Part shown: positions 24,478-34,048 of the stretch, in pieces | How positions within the stretch are numbered: position 1 is the first letter of the stretch | Layout: every line of letters begins with the position of its first letter | Assembly: GCA_019635575.1 (NCBI GenBank) | Contig: JAHBZF010000014.1 | Coordinates: 1-43,276 of the forward strand | DNA: 43,276 nt | Reading direction: 5' to 3' | Origin: Pseudolabrys sp. | GTDB taxonomy: Bacteria; Pseudomonadota; Alphaproteobacteria; Rhizobiales; Xanthobacteraceae | The notes under the pieces: generated by a model | Databases searched by the model: none | What the model saw: only the letters and a program-made list of their open reading frames with translations | Told to the model about the DNA's origin: nothing | Position numbers and translations under genes: made by a program

Positions 24478-26631
24478 TCAATGAACCGTCTCCCGCATCT
24501 CCGCGGACAATCTGCCGCCGACATCGCCGGCCGAGCGGGCCGCAGCCAGCTCGGACAGCTTTTCGATGTCGAGAATGAAGGCGACGCGACCATTGCCGAG
24601 GATGGTCGCGGCAGCGATGCCGACCACCGGACCATAGCTCTCCTCGATACTCTTGATCACCACCTGCTGATGACCGCACAGCTCGTCGACGACAAGGCCG
24701 ATCTTCGCGCCTTCGCCGTCGTCGGCGATGATCACCACGCGGTCCCTCTCGTCGGTGAGATTGTTGTTCCGGATCAGGAACAGATCGCCGAGATTGACCA
24801 GCGGCAACAATTCGCCGCGCAGACTGAGAACACCCTCCGAGCCGATCAAGTTGCTGATGGCGCCCGGCGTCGGCCGCAGGCATTCGACGATCGCCGACAG
24901 CGGCACCACATAGGTTTCGCCACCGGCCTTGATGACCATGCCATCCATCACCGCCAGCGTCAGCGGCAAGGCAAGCTGGATCGTCATGCCGCGTCCACGC
25001 TCGGACTTCACCGAGATGCGCCCGCCGATGTCCTGGATATTGCTGCGAACCACATCCATGCCGACGCCGCGCCCGGATATGTCCGAGATCGTTTCCGCGG
25101 TCGAGAATCCAGGCCGCATGATGAGATTGGTGATCTCGTCTTCCGACAGCATGGCGTTGGCTTCGATCAGCCCTTTCTCCACCGCCTTGTTGAACACCCG
25201 CTCGGTGTTGATGCCGGCGCCGTCGTCCTTGATCTCAATGACAATTCGGCCGCCGCGATGTTCGGCACCCAGGCGGATCGTCCCCTCTTCCGGTTTGCCG
25301 GCCGCGACGCGCGCCTCCGGCGTCTCGATGCCGTGATCGACAGAATTACGAATGATGTGCGTGAGCGGATCTCCGAGCCGCTCGATGATCGAACGATCGA
25401 CCTCGCGGGTTTCGCCGGCGATTTCCAGCCGCACCTTTTTTCCGGTCTTGCCGGACAGCTCGCGCACCAGCCGCGGCATGCGCTGGAACACCGCGCCGAC
25501 CGGTTGCGCGCGCATCGACATCACGCTGTCCTTGAGCTCGCGTGTGTGATGCACCACCTCTTCCATGATCTGCACCAGCCGAAAGCTTGTCGCCTCCGGC
25601 AGGTCCTGGACGATCTGGCCGAGCATCGCCTGTGCGATCACCAGTTCACCAACCAGGTTCACCGCGCGATCGATCTTGTCGAGCTCGATCCGCGTGGTGG
25701 TGGATGCGGCGGCAGCCGGCTTTCCGGGCTTCGCGGCTTCAGTCGATGCAGCGACGGGCGCTGCGACCGCAACCGGCGCCGGATCGGCTACCGCGTCCGA
25801 CACAGACACAGGAAGTGACGCCGACATGGACACCGGAGCCAGCGGTGGCGCATCGGCTTCGGGAAGAGCAGCACCCTGCTCTTCGATCATCAGCTCGCAA
25901 TCGTCCTGCACGAATTCAAAAACCGCCTCGACGTCCTCGCGCGAGCTTGTCGTTAACAGCGTTCCGCTCCAGCCGAGATACGCGGTTTCCGGATCGATCT
26001 CGCCGAGCGGCGGCATCCGGTTAATCTCGGCGACCAGATCGAGCGTGCCGATACGGCGCAACTCGCGAATGATGTGCAACGGCTCGTTGCCATTGCGGAA
26101 CAGATCGCGCTTCGGCCGGAACACCAGCGCGTAGCGGCGCTCGCCTGGCGCATCTCCGCCGAATTCCTCGACCGGGACCGGCGTGAAATCCAACCCTTCA
26201 AAATCCGCCGGCGCCGGTGCGCCATCATCGCCCGCAGCCACCGCATCTCCGCTGATCAACTGCTCCAGTTGCTGCCGCGCCTCACGCCCGAAATCCGGCG
26301 CGATCGGCGCCCCCGAGCGCGAAGATTGGATGAGATCGAACAGAGTATCGCGCGCCGTCAACAGTACATCGACGACCTCGGGCGACACCACGATGGTGCC
26401 GCGGCGCACCGAGTCGAGCACGGTCTCGAACACATGCGCGAATTCAACCAGCGCCTCAAAACCGAAAATCCCGGCACCGCCCTTCACCGAATGCACCGCG
26501 CGAAACACCGCATTGATGGTGTCGTCGGATCGCGGTCCATCGCGCATTTCCGACAGGCCGGTTTCGATCTGTTGTAACGCCTCGTCGCACTCATCGAAAA
26601 AAGTGAGCTTGAGCTGGTCAAGACTGGTCAT
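24478..26631 (-). CDS. cheA: Chemotaxis histidine kinase CheA
   Basis: 717 residues. Domains in order: an HPt domain with His47 (AVHSVKGGAGIFGF), a spacer of about 250 residues including a Pro/Ala/Ser-rich region near 290-330, a dimerisation helix pair (LDKIDRAVNLVGELVIAQ), the ATPase domain with N-box HIIRNSVDHGIE, G1 DDGAGI and GRGVGMDVV, and a C-terminal CheW-like regulatory domain (SLRGELLPLVNLGDLF). All parts needed for an active kinase are present. ATG at 26631 overlaps the upstream STAS-REC stop by four bases, implying coupled translation. It phosphorylates CheY and CheB and probably the REC half of the upstream fusion. Confidence 0.95.
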   Translation of the reverse strand: MTSLDQLKLTFFDECDEALQQIETGLSEMRDGPRSDDTINAVFRAVHSVKGGAGIFGFEALVEFAHVFETVLDSVRRGTIVVSPEVVDVLLTARDTLFDLIQSSRSGAPIAPDFGREARQQLEQLISGDAVAAGDDGAPAPADFEGLDFTPVPVEEFGGDAPGERRYALVFRPKRDLFRNGNEPLHIIRELRRIGTLDLVAEINRMPPLGEIDPETAYLGWSGTLLTTSSREDVEAVFEFVQDDCELMIEEQGAALPEADAPPLAPVSMSASLPVSVSDAVADPAPVAVAAPVAASTEAAKPGKPAAAASTTTRIELDKIDRAVNLVGELVIAQAMLGQIVQDLPEATSFRLVQIMEEVVHHTRELKDSVMSMRAQPVGAVFQRMPRLVRELSGKTGKKVRLEIAGETREVDRSIIERLGDPLTHIIRNSVDHGIETPEARVAAGKPEEGTIRLGAEHRGGRIVIEIKDDGAGINTERVFNKAVEKGLIEANAMLSEDEITNLIMRPGFSTAETISDISGRGVGMDVVRSNIQDIGGRISVKSERGRGMTIQLALPLTLAVMDGMVIKAGGETYVVPLSAIVECLRPTPGAISNLIGSEGVLSLRGELLPLVNLGDLFLIRNNNLTDERDRVVIIADDGEGAKIGLVVDELCGHQQVVIKSIEESYGPVVGIAAATILGNGRVAFILDIEKLSELAAARSAGDVGGRLSAEMRETVH

Positions 26632-27410
26632 AACGTTATGCCCTCTCCCGTTGCATCCACCTCGGGCAGAACCTTGCGCACCGTCGCCACCAGCCGCTCC
26701 GGATCGAACGGCTTGACCATCCATCCAGTCGCGCCGGCATCCCGCGCGAGCTGGCGCTTGTCCGTCTCGCTTTCGGTGGTCAACACCAGGATCGGCGTGT
26801 GGCAGAGATGCGGCTTCTTGCGCAGCTCGCGGATGACCGCGTAGCCGTCCATCCGCGGCATGTTGATGTCGGTGATCACGACGTCGACGGGTGTATCGCC
26901 GAGCACGTCGAGCCCATCCTGTCCATCGACTCCCTGGATCACGTCATATCCGGCGTCGCTGAGGGTCAGCCGCAGCATGTCGCGCATCGTCTTGGAATCG
27001 TCGATGGTGAGGATGCGGCGCGCCGCGATGGGCGATTCCGGCTCGGGTAGCGCCGTTTGTTCCACCGGTTCGAACGCCGGCAATTCTGGCTCCGGCGGTA
27101 CGATGTCCAGGCTCCATGCGGCGACCGACACTTCGGCCGGCATCGGCAGTCCCAGATCGTCGAAGGCGCTACGAAATTCCGCCGACGGCGCCAGCACCGA
27201 CAATCGATCGTCTTTCGCCGCGGCGAGCAGAAGCTGAATGCAAGGTGTGGTCAGCACCTCGATCGCGGATGCGTCGGCTCGTACCGCGCCATTGCCATCG
27301 AGATGCGACTTCAACTGCGCCGACAGGTCGCTTGCCGCCTGACGATCCAGCACCGCCGGCAAGATCAACACATCCGTTTCACGATCCGATATCACATCTG
27401 CCTCCGTCAT
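26628..27410 (-). CDS. STAS-REC fusion protein
   Basis: 260 residues. Residues about 10-100 resemble a STAS/MlaB-type domain (TDVLILPAVLDRQAASDLSAQL, then DASAIEVLTTPCIQLLLAA), with TTP where anti-sigma antagonists carry the phosphorylatable Ser. A Pro/Glu-rich linker (102-128) leads to a complete receiver domain (ILTIDDSKTM, phospho-acceptor Asp181 in ITDINMPRMDG, MVKPFDPE). The start shares one base with the cheB stop (TGATG), and its stop overlaps cheA. Related operons often have the STAS and REC proteins as separate genes; here they form one chain. It may couple CheA phosphotransfer to a partner-binding STAS module. Confidence 0.85.
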   Translation of the reverse strand: MTEADVISDRETDVLILPAVLDRQAASDLSAQLKSHLDGNGAVRADASAIEVLTTPCIQLLLAAAKDDRLSVLAPSAEFRSAFDDLGLPMPAEVSVAAWSLDIVPPEPELPAFEPVEQTALPEPESPIAARRILTIDDSKTMRDMLRLTLSDAGYDVIQGVDGQDGLDVLGDTPVDVVITDINMPRMDGYAVIRELRKKPHLCHTPILVLTTESETDKRQLARDAGATGWMVKPFDPERLVATVRKVLPEVDATGEGITL

Positions 27411-28471
27411 CAGACCGCGAGCATTTCGCCCGCATCGCAAGCATCGAGAATGGCGTCGGCCATTTTCGACAGCGTCACCTGCCGCTCCACCGCGCCCGCT
27501 TCGAACGCGGCACGCGGCATTCCGTAGATGAGGGACGACGCCTGATCCTGACCGAGTGTGGTAGCCCCGGCCTTACGCATCGCCAGCAAACCGGCGGCGC
27601 CATCCCGCCCCATGCCTGTCAGGATTGCGCCGACCGCACGGCGACCACACAGACCGGCGACCGAGCGGAACAGCACATCCACCGACGGGCGATGACCGGA
27701 CACCGGCGCCGTCTCACTGAGCGCGCAGACGAAACGTCCGCCGCGCCGCGCCAGTTCGAGATGAAATGCGCCGGGCGCGATATAGACATGACCCGGCTCG
27801 ACCGGATCGCCATCCGCCGCCTCGGAAATTCTCACCGCGCATTCACGATCGAGCCGCGCCGCGAACGCCGCGGTGAAGCGCGGCGGCATGTGCTGCGTCA
27901 CCAGCGTCGGCGGACAATCCTCCGGCAGCCGCGACAGCACTACCTTCAATGCCTCGACGCCACCGGTTGACGCTCCTATGGCGACGATCCGCTCCGACGG
28001 CCGCAAGCCGGCACGCCGGCGCGGCGATGCCGGCGTTTCGATCCGCGCGCGCTGGAAGCGCGCCGTGGCGGCGGCTTTGACCTTGGCGCAGATGTCCGTG
28101 GCCAATGCCGCTACACGCTCCTGTAGCTTCTCCGTGGGTTTTGCGATGAAATCGACCGCGCCGATTTCGAGCGCGGCCAGCGTTGTCTCGGCGCCCGCCT
28201 GGGTCAGCGTCGAAATCATCACCACCGGCATTGGCCGCAGCGTCATGATCTTGCGCAGGAAGGTAACGCCGTCCATCAGCGGCATCTCGACATCGAGGGT
28301 GATGACGTCGGGATTGAGCGCCTTGATGCGCTCGCGCGCGGCATAGGGATCGCCCGCCGTACCGACCACCTCGATTTCGGGATCGCTCGACAGCACCGCG
28401 GACAGCAGTTGCCGCATCACCTCCGAATCGTCGACCACCAGAACCCGCGTTTTTCCCATGCTGTTGCCCAT
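27410..28471 (-). CDS. cheB: Chemotaxis protein-glutamate methylesterase CheB
   Basis: 353 residues from the ATG at 28471, 19 bases after the cheD stop. An N-terminal receiver domain (VLVVDDSEVM, Asp60 in VITLDVEMPLMDG, FIAKPTEK) is joined to a C-terminal methylesterase. The catalytic triad of the esterase is visible as Ser in IGASTGG, His in TQHMPPRFTAAFA and Asp in TGMGRDGAAG. CheB demethylates or deamidates receptor glutamates and is activated by CheA phosphorylation. The receptor gene in this operon ends in a CheB/CheR-docking-type pentapeptide, matching the presence of both enzymes. Confidence 0.95.
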   Translation of the reverse strand: MGNSMGKTRVLVVDDSEVMRQLLSAVLSSDPEIEVVGTAGDPYAARERIKALNPDVITLDVEMPLMDGVTFLRKIMTLRPMPVVMISTLTQAGAETTLAALEIGAVDFIAKPTEKLQERVAALATDICAKVKAAATARFQRARIETPASPRRRAGLRPSERIVAIGASTGGVEALKVVLSRLPEDCPPTLVTQHMPPRFTAAFAARLDRECAVRISEAADGDPVEPGHVYIAPGAFHLELARRGGRFVCALSETAPVSGHRPSVDVLFRSVAGLCGRRAVGAILTGMGRDGAAGLLAMRKAGATTLGQDQASSLIYGMPRAAFEAGAVERQVTLSKMADAILDACDAGEMLAV

Positions 28472-28490
28472 TGATATTGAGAGTGCTGCC

Positions 28491-29129
28491 CTACCGATCG
28501 AACAGTTCGATATCGCCGCCGGTCTGCTGCGCCGACAACTGCCGCGCATAGGCGGTCTCCTCGGACATAACGGCACCCGCCGAGGTATTGTTGAGAAACC
28601 GCCGCACCACCCGACCTGACGTCGGATAAAAATGGATCCGTCGTGGAAACTGCCCGCCGAGATCATGCACCGCGCAAGGCAGCCCTTCCGCGTTGAGATA
28701 ACGCAAGATGAACTCCGAATTGCGGGTGCCGACCGCTGTGCTGCTGCGGATCACATTGCCGCCGCCAAACACCTTGATTTCAAGATTTTCGCGTAAGCAT
28801 CCTGCTTTCAGCAGTTCGTTGATCAGCTTCTCCATCGCGAAATTTCCGAAGCGCGCCGATTCCGATTCGCCGTTCCAGTGATGTGCCTGCCCCTGCGGCA
28901 GCATGAAATGATTCATGCCGCCGATCCCGCGCAGCGGATCGCGGATGCACGCTGCGACGCAGGAGCCGAGGATGGTGGCCACCACTTCGTCGTTCTGCCG
29001 GCTCACATAGAACTCACCGGGCAGAAGCTTCACCACCCAGGCACCGAGTGACGAATCGAAAAACCGTTTCTTGCCGTCTGTTGCGGGCGGCACAGACACA
29101 GCGGGCGCGGCGAGCGCGGCCAGGCTCAC
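28491..29129 (-). CDS. cheD: Chemoreceptor glutamine deamidase CheD
   Basis: 212 residues. The catalytic Cys57 (TILGSCVAAC) and His74 (GGMNHFMLP) are visible, and the conserved KVFGGGNV and GRVVRRF segments follow. CheD deamidates glutamines on chemoreceptors and in some bacteria interacts with CheC. The ATG overlaps the cheR stop by four bases. No CheC gene is in the window. The first 20 residues are an Ala/Pro-rich extension without similarity to short CheD proteins. Confidence 0.93.
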   Translation of the reverse strand: MSLAALAAPAVSVPPATDGKKRFFDSSLGAWVVKLLPGEFYVSRQNDEVVATILGSCVAACIRDPLRGIGGMNHFMLPQGQAHHWNGESESARFGNFAMEKLINELLKAGCLRENLEIKVFGGGNVIRSSTAVGTRNSEFILRYLNAEGLPCAVHDLGGQFPRRIHFYPTSGRVVRRFLNNTSAGAVMSEETAYARQLSAQQTGGDIELFDR

Positions 29130-30007
29130 GCATCCCTCCGGTAAATCGTGCGGCCGATCAGCTTCAACCCCGGATGCGAGCCGAGCAGTGATTCCGAATG
29201 GCCGATATAGAGAAAGCCGCCCGGCGCCAAGATATCGATGAAGCGCGAAATCAGCGTCGCTTTGGTAGGAGCGTCGAAATAGATCATCACATTGCGACAG
29301 AAGATCACATCGAACGGACCGCGCATCGGCCAGCGCTCGATCAGGTTGAGCTGCCCGAACGTGATCAGTTCGCGCAACGATGCGTCCATCGTCACCGGTT
29401 CATCGCCTGTATTGTCGAGCCCGAACGCCTGGCGATAGGGGCGCGGCACCTCGCTGAAGGAATCGGCGGGATATTCGCCGCCAGCGCCCCGCGCCAGCAC
29501 ATCGGTATCGATATCGGTGGCCAGAACACGCGCATCATGATGCGCATCCGGATTTTTGCCCACCCGCATCGCATGACGCAGCACGATGGCAATGCTGTAG
29601 GGTTCCTCGCCGGTCGAACATCCCGCCGACCACACGCGAAACCGTCGCCGGCCACCGGCGCCGCGTAGCAGCGGCTCGGCAACTTCTGTGCGGAAATGCT
29701 CGAAGTGATGGGCCTCACGGAAGAATTTTGTGAGATTGGTCGAGATCGCGTTGATGAAGGCTTCGCTCTCGCCGGGGTCGTCGGCGAGCCGGCGGCGGTA
29801 TTCGGCGAAATCCGACAACCCCAAGTGTCGCAACCGGCGACAGAGCCGGCTGTAGACAAGCTGACGTTTGCTATCGGCCAGCACAATGCCGGTCTGCCGG
29901 TGCGCGATCGCGGCGAGATCGCGAAAATCCTCGTCGGAGAAGGCGAATTCGCGATCGCCGGCTCCCGCCGCAGGGACGGAAGCCACGGCAAGACTGGTGC
30001 GCGGCAC
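29126..30007 (-). CDS. cheR: Chemotaxis protein methyltransferase CheR
   Basis: 293 residues, starting at a GTG preceded by GGAG. The N-terminal helical domain contains TNLTKFFREAHHF. The SAM-binding motif is VWSAGCSTGEEPYSIA, followed by ATDIDTDVL and FDVIFCRNVMIYFD, all typical of CheR. It methylates receptor glutamates with S-adenosylmethionine. The gene starts 18 bases after the receptor stop and overlaps cheD, so adaptation enzymes and receptor are made from one transcript. Confidence 0.95.
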   Translation of the reverse strand: MPRTSLAVASVPAAGAGDREFAFSDEDFRDLAAIAHRQTGIVLADSKRQLVYSRLCRRLRHLGLSDFAEYRRRLADDPGESEAFINAISTNLTKFFREAHHFEHFRTEVAEPLLRGAGGRRRFRVWSAGCSTGEEPYSIAIVLRHAMRVGKNPDAHHDARVLATDIDTDVLARGAGGEYPADSFSEVPRPYRQAFGLDNTGDEPVTMDASLRELITFGQLNLIERWPMRGPFDVIFCRNVMIYFDAPTKATLISRFIDILAPGGFLYIGHSESLLGSHPGLKLIGRTIYRRDA

Positions 30008-30025
30008 GGCGGTTGCTCCGATCGC

Positions 30026-32422
30026 TCAGAATTCCTGCCAGTCCGGATCGAGCTTCGTCGCCAGCGCGGCCTGCAGGCGGCCGACCGGGCCGCCGCGGCC
30101 ATTGGCATGTCCATTTGCCGGCCGTGGCGCGGCCGCGGTCTTGCGCGCGGCCGCTGGCGTCACCGCTGCAGACTTCGCGGGTCGCTCGATCTGCCGCGCA
30201 GACGCGGGATCGGCGGCATGAACCTCCGCCGCAGCGTCGATGCGGAAGAACATGACGCGCTGATCCATCGCCTGGGCCTGATGCTCCAGTGTCTTGGCGG
30301 TCGCGGCATTTTCTTCCACCAGCGCGGAATTCTGCTGCGTCACCTCGTCCATCTGGCTCAGGGCTTTGTTGATCTGCTCGATACCGGTCGACTGCTCGGC
30401 GCTCGCTGCGGCGATATCGGACACGATGTCGGCGACTTTCTTGATCGATTCGACGATTTCCGTGAGCGAGGCGCCGGCGCGATTGACGAGATCGACGCCG
30501 TCCTTCACCTGACCCGAACTGTTGTTGATCAGATCCTTGATGTCCTTGGCGGCTTGCGAGGACCGTTGCGCGAGGCTGCGCACCTCCGACGCGACCACCG
30601 CGAAACCGCGCCCGGCCTCGCCGGCGCGCGCGGCCTCCACCGCTGCGTTGAGCGCCAGCAGATTGGTCTGCCGCGCGATCTCGTCAATGACACCGATGAT
30701 ATCGGCGATCTTGCGCGAGGATTCCTCGATCTTCGCCATCGCCTCCACGGCCTTCGCGACCACCTCGCCGCCACGATTGGCGACGTCGCGGGTGCCGCGT
30801 GCCTGTTCGTTGGCGTGGGTGGCATTTTCGGCGTTCTTCTTCACCGTCGCCGAAATCTCTTCCATCGACGCCGATGTCTGTTCCAGGCTCGCGGCCTGCT
30901 CCTCGGTCCGCTGCGACAGATCGGTGGTGCTGGTGGAGATTTCCGCCGAGGCGTTGGTCACCTCCCGCGCCGCCGACTTGATCTCGGCGATAGTGGCGCC
31001 GATCCGCTCCGCCATCGTATTGGCGTCGTTCTTCAATGTTGCGAACGAGCCATGATACTCCGCGCTGATCCGCTCGGTCAGATTGCCTTCGGCCAACGCG
31101 CTCATCATCCGGATCAGATCGTCCAGCGCCCCGGCGACGGTGCCGCACAGCGTGTTCATCGCCGCGCCGACTTTCACCAGCGAGCTGCTCTTGCCTTCCA
31201 CCGCGACATGGCCGGTGAAATCACCGTCGACTGCCGCCTGCACCAGTCGATTGATCCCGGCCTCGATCTCCTTATCGGCGGTGATATCGGTCGCATATTT
31301 AACGACCTTGAACGCCTTGCCGTTGGCATCGAGGATCGGATTGTAGCTCGCCTGAATCCAGATCTCCCTGCCGCCCTTGCCGAGCCGCCGATATTGCCCG
31401 GCGTCGTATTCGCCGCGTCCGAGCTTGTCCCAGAACGCCTTGTACTCCGGGCTCTGCCGATAGTCGGGATCGACGAACATCGCATGATGCTGGCCGCGGA
31501 TTTCCTCCATCGTATAGCCGAGGGTCTTGAGGAAGTTCTCGTTGGCGTGCTGGATGCGACCGTCGAGCGAAAACTCGATCACCGCCTGCGCGCGGTTGAT
31601 CGCCGCCAGCATGCCGTTGACCCGCGCCTCGGCTTCCTTCTCGGCTGTGATATCAGTCGCGTATTTAACGACCTTGAACGCCTTACCGTTGGCATCGAGG
31701 ATCGGATTGTAGCTCGCCTGAATCCAGACTTCCTTGCCGCCCTTGCCGATGCGGAGATACTGGCCGGCATCGTATTCGCCACGACCGAGCTTGTCCCAGA
31801 ACGCTTTATATTCCGCGCTCTGCCGATAGACCGGATCGACGAACATCGCATGATGCTGGCCACGGATTTCCTCCAGCGTGTAGCCGAGCGTCTTGAGGAA
31901 GTTCTCGTTGGCGTGCTGGATGCGGCCTTCGAGCGAAAACTCGATCACCGCTTGCGCGCGGTTGATCGCCGCCAGCATGCCCTCGTTGAGCCGGCTGGCC
32001 GTGACATCCATCCACTCCAGAACATTACCGACGTAATGACCGTTGGCGTCGAAGCTGCCATTGACCAGGAGCTGGATTTTGAGGTCGCCGACGGTGATTT
32101 CCGTCCGATACGGCAACCGCGATGGGTCCGCGAGCAAGGTCCGCTGGTGTCCCGGATTCTTGTGGAAGATGTCGATGCAGGTTCCGACGATCCGCTCCGG
32201 TTCGAAATTCGGCCAGATGGCCCGAAATGCCCCGGCATTCTGCGCCAGCAGATCGCGCGTCGCCTGATTGACGTAAGTCACGTTGAAATTGCGGTCGATC
32301 ATCATGATCGCAGCCGACATTTTCTCGACCAGCGGACCTTTTAGCGCATCGACATCATAGGCGGCGGCCGACTCTGCCGCACTTGACGAAGCGCCTTGGG
32401 TCGATTTGGCGAACCAGGACAT
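30026..32422 (-). CDS. Soluble methyl-accepting chemotaxis protein with three PAS domains
   Basis: 798 residues without any transmembrane segment, so it is a cytoplasmic receptor. PAS 1 spans about residues 27-145 and is divergent; PAS 2 (148-269) and PAS 3 (270-391) are about 90 percent identical. A HAMP-like region ([17 protein letters not shown], then [11 protein letters not shown]) leads to the signalling domain with the hairpin tip [21 protein letters not shown]. An Ala/Pro-rich flexible linker of roughly 60 residues ends in DWQEF, similar to the NWETF tether that docks CheR and CheB. PAS domains suggest redox, light or ligand sensing; no haem or flavin ligand is assigned. It follows cheW. 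Confidence 0.94.
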   Translation of the reverse strand: MSWFAKSTQGASSSAAESAAAYDVDALKGPLVEKMSAAIMMIDRNFNVTYVNQATRDLLAQNAGAFRAIWPNFEPERIVGTCIDIFHKNPGHQRTLLADPSRLPYRTEITVGDLKIQLLVNGSFDANGHYVGNVLEWMDVTASRLNEGMLAAINRAQAVIEFSLEGRIQHANENFLKTLGYTLEEIRGQHHAMFVDPVYRQSAEYKAFWDKLGRGEYDAGQYLRIGKGGKEVWIQASYNPILDANGKAFKVVKYATDITAEKEAEARVNGMLAAINRAQAVIEFSLDGRIQHANENFLKTLGYTMEEIRGQHHAMFVDPDYRQSPEYKAFWDKLGRGEYDAGQYRRLGKGGREIWIQASYNPILDANGKAFKVVKYATDITADKEIEAGINRLVQAAVDGDFTGHVAVEGKSSSLVKVGAAMNTLCGTVAGALDDLIRMMSALAEGNLTERISAEYHGSFATLKNDANTMAERIGATIAEIKSAAREVTNASAEISTSTTDLSQRTEEQAASLEQTSASMEEISATVKKNAENATHANEQARGTRDVANRGGEVVAKAVEAMAKIEESSRKIADIIGVIDEIARQTNLLALNAAVEAARAGEAGRGFAVVASEVRSLAQRSSQAAKDIKDLINNSSGQVKDGVDLVNRAGASLTEIVESIKKVADIVSDIAAASAEQSTGIEQINKALSQMDEVTQQNSALVEENAATAKTLEHQAQAMDQRVMFFRIDAAAEVHAADPASARQIERPAKSAAVTPAAARKTAAAPRPANGHANGRGGPVGRLQAALATKLDPDWQEF
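31250..31981. repeat. Tandem duplication of a 366-bp PAS-coding unit
   Basis: Two adjacent units, 31616-31981 and 31250-31615, encode 122 residues each that differ at about 12 positions. Long stretches are identical at the DNA level, including silent positions, for example around the codons for [10 protein letters not shown] and [10 protein letters not shown]. This points to a recent in-frame duplication or ongoing gene conversion. Confidence 0.85.
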
Positions 32423-32439
32423 GTGTATCTCCCTTGATC

Positions 32440-32991
32440 CTAGAAAGCAGACTGGCGGTGATCGCCGCGTTCGGTCTCGTCGTCGACGGATGACACCAGC
32501 AGATTGATCAGATCGATCAACGCGATCAGCGTCCCCTCGACAGTGACGAGGCCGGACAGGAAATTCAGCCGCGTGCCTTGCACGACGCGCGGCACCGGCT
32601 GGATCTGGCTGGCATCGAAGGTGACGATATCCAGCACACGGTCGGCCAACAGGCCGACCAGCCGCGAACCGATCTGGACGATGATGACGATGTGGAGTTG
32701 CGTCGCCTCGGTCAGCCCTTGCCCGAACCGGCAGCGCAGATCGACGATCGGCACGATCGCACCACGCAGATTAAGCACGCCGCGCATGAAATCCGGCTGC
32801 CGCGGCAGATGCGTGATATCTGACCAGCCCTTGATCTCGCGCACGGCCATGATGTCGACGCCGTACTGGTCGTCACCGATGGCGAACGAAATGAATTGCG
32901 GCGCGGCGCCCGCGTTGCGGACGACATCCGCCACACCCGCAGCGGCCGTAACCGATGCCGTGCGATCGATGTCCAAAGCTGCTTGATTCAT
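32440..32991 (-). CDS. cheW: Chemotaxis adaptor CheW
   Basis: 183 residues, one CheW domain after a 30-residue Ala-rich N-terminus: [49 protein letters not shown] and LADRVLDIV are the standard family segments. CheW links receptors to CheA in the core array. It is the first gene of the minus-strand chemotaxis operon; the 274-base upstream region should carry the promoter. The C-terminal tail ([14 protein letters not shown]) extends past the usual end. Confidence 0.93.
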   Translation of the reverse strand: MNQAALDIDRTASVTAAAGVADVVRNAGAAPQFISFAIGDDQYGVDIMAVREIKGWSDITHLPRQPDFMRGVLNLRGAIVPIVDLRCRFGQGLTEATQLHIVIIVQIGSRLVGLLADRVLDIVTFDASQIQPVPRVVQGTRLNFLSGLVTVEGTLIALIDLINLLVSSVDDETERGDHRQSAF

Positions 32992-33013
32992 CGGGTCTGA
33001 ACCTGTTCCCGGC

Positions 33014-33030
33014 CACGGCGGAGAGCCGTG
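33014..33030 (-). promoter_or_regulatory. Hairpin in the cheW leader
   Basis: A 6-bp stem CACGGC/GCCGTG with a 5-base loop ends 22 bases upstream of the cheW ATG, inside the 274-base gap that must contain the che operon promoter. A second hairpin, GCGGAG/CTCCGC (33220-33237), lies near the end of the upstream Crp/Fnr gene and lacks a U-tract. I could not define a -35/-10 pair with confidence in this gap. Confidence 0.3.
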
Positions 33031-33265
33031 TCGCGTCTGCCGCGAGATTTCGCTTTCGACGCCAGCGCCACGAACGCGGGGCGATTCGAATACGAACGCG
33101 ACACGATGAATCGTAGAGAATGGTCGTTAGAAACCCGCTTAAATCGCCATAGTCCGGCTTTATTGCGCAGGCATATCAATCTGAATTAATGCGCCGTCGC
33201 GCGCACGTGTAATCTCCCCGCGGAGACAGTGCTCCGCAGATTGTCGTCGGAATGAATGGAAGCGG

Positions 33266-34048
33266 TCAGGCGGCGATCTGTTGCAAGCCCGGCTGATCGA
33301 GCAGCACTAGCGAACGGTCCTCGATCCGGAGATATCCGTCTTCGGTCAGCGCTCGCAGCACCTTGCAGACATGCACCGGCGTCAGCCCGGTCGCATCGGC
33401 GATCTGCCGCTGCCGTAACGGAAAATCCATGCGTGTGCCGCGAATCATATCGAGATCGGTCAGCCGTGCATGCAAGGCGAGGATCAGACGAGCGATCCGC
33501 TGTTCCGACGTCCGGCGACCGAGATCCAGCGCCAGATGATCCGCGGCGTCGCGCTCCCGCGCGAGCGCGGTCACGATCCGGAACATCAGCTCAGGACGAT
33601 TCCGCAGCACCGTGCGCAGCTCGCCGAGCTTGAGCTTGCGGTAGACCACGTCGGTTACCGCCTCCACGGATCGACCGCGTAGCGGCGCGACCAGGTCGGC
33701 GGCAGAGATCACATCACCCGGCAACAGGATCGCGGTAATCTGGCGGCCGCCTCCAGCGAGCGCGATAGCGGAAACAGCCCATCCGCTGCAAATGAACACG
33801 ACAGTATCGCCGTTCTCGCGGGGATGCGTGATAGTCCGGCGTGCGGCGATACGGTGAAACGAATCTCGCACCGAGAGCGCATCAAGCCGGGCAGCATGCC
33901 GCTGGTGATGATCGATCCCCGCGCATAGTGAGAATTCATGCGCCAGACAATTTGCGCAGGCGCGCCGCTCGACAACGGGGGCGGGAACCGGCGTCAACGA
34001 CATCACAGGACTGATGTCGGCATTCGCGAAAGCAGTAGATTGTCCCAC
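33266..34048 (-). CDS. Crp/Fnr-family regulator with CX2CX7C cluster
   Basis: 260 residues from a GTG at 34048 that has GGAG upstream; an ATG at 34003 and a TTG at 34084 are alternatives. Cys31-x2-Cys34-x7-Cys42 near the N-terminus, plus Cys87 (VVFICSG), resemble the [4Fe-4S] ligands of rhizobial FnrN/AadR-type oxygen sensors. A cNMP-like beta-roll (ITAILLPGDVISAADL) and dimer helix follow, then a winged helix-turn-helix. The recognition helix reads LTPVHVCKVLRAL, so the Glu, Ser and Arg that read TTGAT in FNR are replaced by His, Cys and Lys. It lies upstream of the che operon on the same strand. Confidence 0.85.
   Translation of the reverse strand: MGQSTAFANADISPVMSLTPVPAPVVERRACANCLAHEFSLCAGIDHHQRHAARLDALSVRDSFHRIAARRTITHPRENGDTVVFICSGWAVSAIALAGGGRQITAILLPGDVISAADLVAPLRGRSVEAVTDVVYRKLKLGELRTVLRNRPELMFRIVTALARERDAADHLALDLGRRTSEQRIARLILALHARLTDLDMIRGTRMDFPLRQRQIADATGLTPVHVCKVLRALTEDGYLRIEDRSLVLLDQPGLQQIAA

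Noticed and set aside
29696..32344. 882-codon plus-strand frame opposite the receptor gene, with internal repetition.
   Set aside because: The repetition mirrors the duplicated PAS DNA of the receptor gene; no start signal and low-complexity composition rich in Arg, Leu and Asp.
33220..33237. GCGGAG/CTCCGC hairpin as terminator of the Crp/Fnr gene.
   Set aside because: Stem is only six base pairs and no U-tract follows on the minus strand.
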